The notes under the pieces are model-generated. The model was not told where the DNA came from. It saw only the letters and a list, made by a program, of their open reading frames with translations, and searched no databases. The translations under genes were made by a program, and so were the position numbers. From Flavobacteriaceae bacterium (GTDB taxonomy: Bacteria > Bacteroidota > Bacteroidia > Flavobacteriales > Flavobacteriaceae): a stretch of DNA of 64,000 bases. Position 1 is the stretch's first letter. Each line of letters opens with the position of its first letter. The DNA lies in the NCBI GenBank assembly GCA_024638165.1, contig JAHEKV010000001.1, positions 62,001 through 126,000 on the forward strand, read 5' to 3'. Below are positions 60,773 to 64,000 of the stretch, piece after piece.

Positions 60773-61260
60773 GCCCTTACGAAGGTTTCTATCGTAAATG
60801 AGTAGGCGTGTCTATCGTCTGCCGGATGATGCTGTTCTTCAACCTTTTTCCATTCCTCTAAGTTGATTTCAGGAAAGTAAGTGTCTGCTTTAGGGGTGGC
60901 ATGAACTCTAGTGATGATCATCTTTGTCGCTAAGGGAATAGCTTGTTTGTAAATTTCTCCTCCGCCAACGATGAATTGAGTGTTTGATGGATGCAGTTCT
61001 AAGGCAGACTCAATAGAATGAGTAATACCAAAGATTTCAAATGGAGGAACGTAGTCGGTGTTTCGGGTAACCACGATATGATCTCTATTCGGTAGTGCTT
61101 TTGGAAAGCTCTCTAATGTTTTTCTACCCATGATGATTGGGTAACCCGATGTGGTTTGTTTGAAATGCTTGAAATCATCAGGCAGATGCCATGGTAAATC
61201 CCCTGCCAAGCCCATTGCACCATCTTCGGCGGCAGCAACAACAATGATTACTTCTTTCAT
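60769..61260 (-). CDS. folA: Dihydrofolate reductase
   Basis: The 163-aa protein has VAAAEDGAMGLAGDLPWHLP (NADPH and folate binding with catalytic acidic residue), the substrate-binding YPIIMGRKTLESFPKALPNR, and FIVGGGEIYKQAIPLATKMI with TRVHATPKADTYFPEI. It reduces dihydrofolate formed by ThyA, encoded next to it with a one-base overlap. The acidic DDF segment in the first helix is normal for bacterial DHFR. Confidence 0.97.
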   Translation of the reverse strand: MKEVIIVVAAAEDGAMGLAGDLPWHLPDDFKHFKQTTSGYPIIMGRKTLESFPKALPNRDHIVVTRNTDYVPPFEIFGITHSIESALELHPSNTQFIVGGGEIYKQAIPLATKMIITRVHATPKADTYFPEINLEEWKKVEEQHHPADDRHAYSFTIETFVRA

Positions 61261-62084
61261 TATACAGCAACTGGAGCTTTGATGGTTGGGTGTGGGTCGT
61301 ATCCGATCAATTCGAAATCCTCAAAGGTGAAATCGTCTATGTTTTTGATTGCCGGATTTAATTTCATCGTCGGTAATGGGCGACAATCTCTCGAGAGTTG
61401 AAGGTCAACCTGCTCTCTATGGTTACTGTAGATGTGAACATCGCCGAAGGTGTGTACAAAATCTCCAGCCTCTAAACCGCAAACTTGAGCGACCATTAGC
61501 GTAAGAAGGGCGTAAGAAGCAATATTAAATGGCACCCCAAGAAAGACGTCTGCGCTGCGTTGATACAGTTGACAGGACAACTTATTGTCGGCCACATAAA
61601 ATTGAAAGAAGGCATGGCAGGGAGGTAAAGCTGCCTTGCCGTTAGCTACATTTTCTGCAAAAGGCTTCGAGGTGTCTGGCATTACGCTAGGATTCCATGC
61701 GCTTACCAACATCCTTCTACTATCTGGATTGGTTTTCAGGGTGTGGATCACCTCCTTTATTTGATCGATACCTTCTGAATTCCAATTACGCCATTGATGA
61801 CCATAAACAGGACCTAGATCTCCATTGTCATCGGCCCATTCGTTCCAAATACGAACTCCATTTTCAGTGAGATAATTGATGTTTGTATCTCCCTTTAAGA
61901 ACCAAAGTAGTTCGTAGATGATCGATTTTAAATGTACCTTTTTGGTAGTTACCATCGGAAATCCTTTACTAAGATCGAATCGCATCTGATATCCGAAAAC
62001 ACTTTTTGTTCCAGTGCCTGTTCGGTCTGTTTTCTCCGTTCCGTTTTCTAAGATATGTTTGAGTAGATCGTGATAAGTTTTCAT
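61260..62084 (-). CDS. thyA: Thymidylate synthase
   Basis: The 274-aa protein starts with [20 protein letters not shown] (FdUMP-phosphate-binding Arg). The catalytic Cys is in [13 protein letters not shown], and the substrate-binding stretch [20 protein letters not shown] follows. It makes dTMP from dUMP with methylene-THF. The folA-thyA pair sits close to folK elsewhere in the window, so folate and dTMP genes are well represented here. Confidence 0.98.
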   Translation of the reverse strand: MKTYHDLLKHILENGTEKTDRTGTGTKSVFGYQMRFDLSKGFPMVTTKKVHLKSIIYELLWFLKGDTNINYLTENGVRIWNEWADDNGDLGPVYGHQWRNWNSEGIDQIKEVIHTLKTNPDSRRMLVSAWNPSVMPDTSKPFAENVANGKAALPPCHAFFQFYVADNKLSCQLYQRSADVFLGVPFNIASYALLTLMVAQVCGLEAGDFVHTFGDVHIYSNHREQVDLQLSRDCRPLPTMKLNPAIKNIDDFTFEDFELIGYDPHPTIKAPVAV

Positions 62085-62119
62085 ACTTTGAATTTACCGA
62101 TTTTTTGAATGTTAATCCT

Positions 62120-63412
62120 TTACCCTAGAATCATTCCTGCAATCGTTGCAGATAGCAGGGATGCAAGTGAGCCTGCGATGAGTGCTCTAAAACCGAGCTC
62201 TGACAAAGTCTTCTTTTGACTTGGAGCAATGGTTCCTATTCCGCCTATTTGAATACCGATAGAAGCAAAGTTGGCAAAGCCACAAAGCATATAGGTTGCC
62301 ATAAGTACTGATTTATCATAAGTTAGATGAACTGCAGCAGCCATATTCTTTAATTCGGCTAGTTGGGTATAGGCTACAAATTCTGAGGCTACCAGCTTGA
62401 TTCCTAAAAGTTGCCCCATTAGGTTAAGATCTTCACTGGCAACACCGATGATATACATCAGCGGAGCGAAAATGGTTCCCAAGATTGATTCTAGGGATAA
62501 CTCGGTATATGAGGAGTTGGCCGCGATCCAATCATTAATTCCAGTCAGGTCTCCAACTCCTGTTAAAATTCCATTGATCATGGCAATAAATGCAATGAAT
62601 ACAAGTAGCATCGCACCCACATTTAAAGCAAGCTTCAAACCTTCAGTGGTTCCGTTTGAAAGCGCATCAAGGGCGTTTGAACCTACTTCTGTATCACTTA
62701 CTTCGATTTTTTCATCAATCGGTTCTGTTTGAGGAACCATCAATTTAGCGATGATAATTGCTCCTGGGGCTGCCATTACTGAAGCTGCTATAAGGTGGCG
62801 TGCAAATGACAGTCGAAGTTCGGGGTCGGTACCTCCTAAAAAACCTACATAAGAAGCTAAAACACCTCCGGCTACTGTTGCCATCCCTCCAGTCATAACT
62901 AGCATTACTTCGGAGCGGTTCATTTTAGCGAGATAGGCTTTTATTAATAGTGGTGCCTCTGTTTGTCCTAAGAAGATGTTACCCGCTACAGAAAGACTTT
63001 CAGCCCCAGATATTTTGAGTGTTTTAGTTAGTAACCAAGCGAGGCCACTTACTATCTTCTGAACAACCCCTAAATAATAGAGAATAGAGGTAAGGGCCGA
63101 AAAGAATACAATCGTGGGTAAGATTTGAAAGGCGAATACATAACCAATAGCCGGTTCGCTTACATTAATTAAGTTGCCAAAAAGAAAGGCGCTTCCGCTT
63201 TCCGTAAATTCTAGGACCGCGGTGAAAAAACCACCTAAAACATTGAAAAAAGATTTTACCCATTCTACACGTAAAACTCCAAAGGCTAGAATAAATTGAA
63301 GTGAAAGTCCGATGAATATGGTTTTCCATCGGATTGCCTTTTTATGAGTGCTTAGGAGATAAGCGATCCCTAAAAGGAATAGGATTCCGATAAATCCTTT
63401 TATAATAGCCAT
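62120..63412 (-). CDS. Concentrative nucleoside transporter (CNT/NupC family)
   Basis: The 430-aa membrane protein has about nine or ten spans. CNT motifs are GNIFLGQTEAPLLIKAYLAK, VAGGVLASYVGFLGG and LVASEFVAYTQLAELKNMAA, with GFANFASIGIQIGGIGTIAP near the C-terminus. It imports nucleosides driven by Na+ or H+. It lies upstream of thyA-folA on the same strand, a sensible grouping for nucleotide salvage. Confidence 0.95.
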   Translation of the reverse strand: MAIIKGFIGILFLLGIAYLLSTHKKAIRWKTIFIGLSLQFILAFGVLRVEWVKSFFNVLGGFFTAVLEFTESGSAFLFGNLINVSEPAIGYVFAFQILPTIVFFSALTSILYYLGVVQKIVSGLAWLLTKTLKISGAESLSVAGNIFLGQTEAPLLIKAYLAKMNRSEVMLVMTGGMATVAGGVLASYVGFLGGTDPELRLSFARHLIAASVMAAPGAIIIAKLMVPQTEPIDEKIEVSDTEVGSNALDALSNGTTEGLKLALNVGAMLLVFIAFIAMINGILTGVGDLTGINDWIAANSSYTELSLESILGTIFAPLMYIIGVASEDLNLMGQLLGIKLVASEFVAYTQLAELKNMAAAVHLTYDKSVLMATYMLCGFANFASIGIQIGGIGTIAPSQKKTLSELGFRALIAGSLASLLSATIAGMILG

Positions 63413-63415
63413 AAT

Positions 63416-64000
63416 TTATTGGTTTCGTTGTTCAAGTTCGTCTCTAAGAGCTGCTGCCTTTTCGTAATCTTCATCTTCTACCGCTTTTTTAAGCGCCGCT
63501 TTAAGTTGTTTTTCACTGTAGCTTTTGAAGCGTGTTGAGCTAGGATTTGACTCTTGAGTTTTTTCCTCTTTATCGCTCGTTGACTCTGTCTCTAGATGAG
63601 CAAGATCTCTCGTGTTAGATGTAAGGTCTTTTGACTCGGCATCGACGTTTAATTCAATGCCGGCCTTTTCTAGAATATCGGGATAGGTAAAAATCGGCGC
63701 CCCCGTTCGAACTGCAATTGCTACAGCGTCGCTAGTTCGGGCATCGATAAGTTCTTCTTGCTGGTCTTTTTTGCAAACAAGACTAGCATAAAATACCCCC
63801 TCTTCTAATTTATGTATAATGACTTCCTTGACCTTAACTTCAAATCGATCAAGACACGATTTGAGTAAATCATGGGTCAGGGGTCTCGGTGGTTTGAGAT
63901 CCTCTTCGATCGCAATAGCAATGGATTGTGCCTCTGCCGCACCAATAACAATAGGGAGTTTTCGACTGCCGTTCTCTTCACTTAAAATAAGTGCATAGGC
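63416..64000 (-). CDS. Bifunctional nuclease family protein (DUF151 plus UVR), 5' end beyond window
   Basis: The open minus-strand frame is 195 codons to the window end; the stop is TAA at 63416-63418. The DUF151 domain reads AYALILSEENGSRKLPIVIG and AAEAQSIAIAIE, then LTHDLLKSCLDRFEVKVKEV and RTSDAVAIAVRTGAPIFTYP. A polar linker leads to a C-terminal UVR motif (LKKAVEDEDYEKAAALRDEL), which in UvrB/UvrC mediates protein contacts. The N-terminus lies outside the window. The gene overlaps nothing and is followed by nupC three bases later. Confidence 0.93.
   Translation of the reverse strand, partial: AYALILSEENGSRKLPIVIGAAEAQSIAIAIEEDLKPPRPLTHDLLKSCLDRFEVKVKEVIIHKLEEGVFYASLVCKKDQQEELIDARTSDAVAIAVRTGAPIFTYPDILEKAGIELNVDAESKDLTSNTRDLAHLETESTSDKEEKTQESNPSSTRFKSYSEKQLKAALKKAVEDEDYEKAAALRDELEQRNQ

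Noticed and set aside
1-64000. CRISPR arrays, insertion sequences, rRNA or prophage
   Set aside because: No regularly spaced repeats, no transposase or integrase motifs, no rRNA-like stretches and no phage structural genes were seen on either strand.

Overview
The window is a gene-dense chromosomal segment of a Bacteroidota bacterium, most likely in the Flavobacteriales. The evidence is a giant SprA (type IX secretion translocon), TAnnTTTG-type -7 promoter boxes, almost no Shine-Dalgarno sequences, a FolK-deoxynucleoside kinase fusion, a DUF2797 protein, a bacterial GH3-family protein, a cytochrome oxidase module with two subunit III genes, and SAM-riboswitch control of metY/metX. No rRNA, insertion sequence, prophage or CRISPR array is visible. 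Both ends are cut inside genes (maeB at the left, a bifunctional-nuclease family gene at the right).

Layout. 1-9.5 kb: malic enzyme (partial), ruvA, sprA, gcvH and a VanZ-like protein. 9.5-15.5 kb: a TonB-type protein, then the respiratory block cyoE, two subunit III genes, subunit IV, a Cys-less Sco-like protein, SCO, DUF420 and a small Cys protein. 15.5-19.5 kb: an accessory insert described below. 19.6-26 kb: a MacB-type ABC exporter (ATPase, two permeases, adaptor, TolC-like channel) and tsaB. 26-29.9 kb (minus strand): MscS, a DUF255 protein and an Nfu/NifU protein. 29.9-38.4 kb: fabD, an Nramp-like transporter, a hydrolase, ppc, and the SAM riboswitch with metY-metX. 38.4-41.4 kb: a structured spacer, tRNA-Leu, tRNA-Gly and mutS. 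41.4-48 kb: an RNA methyltransferase, folK-dNK, sppA, a queuosine-precursor transporter, DUF2797 and GH3. 48-53 kb (minus): clpX, clpP, tig, an esterase and pdxJ. 53-60.8 kb: CBS protein, nadK, an outer-membrane protein, uppS, bamA, two OmpH/Skp chaperones and murI. 60.8-64 kb (minus): folA, thyA, a nucleoside transporter and the nuclease fragment.

The most interesting part is 15.9-19.5 kb, a compact one-strand cluster that looks like an uncharacterised peptide maturation and secretion system. Behind a good promoter lie a 49-codon ORF, a secreted protein of unknown function, a class I isoprenoid-synthase-like protein with a DDxxD motif, an M50 membrane metalloprotease with a probable PqqD-like N-terminus, a 47-aa peptide with a textbook double-glycine leader (MKRTLSIPEMKKVRGG), a 28-aa single-span membrane peptide, and a stand-alone C39 peptidase with an intact catalytic triad. 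The C39 enzyme is the obvious candidate to cut the Gly-Gly leader. The downstream MacB-type exporter could carry the product out, but it may be an unrelated core gene block. An isoprenoid-synthase-like enzyme next to a Gly-Gly peptide and an M50 protease raises the possibility of a lipidated or prenylated peptide; this is inference.

The rest is mostly housekeeping, with overlapping or adjacent genes. Several genes have their -7 box only 4-11 bases before the start codon, which suggests leaderless or near-leaderless transcripts and helped choose starts.
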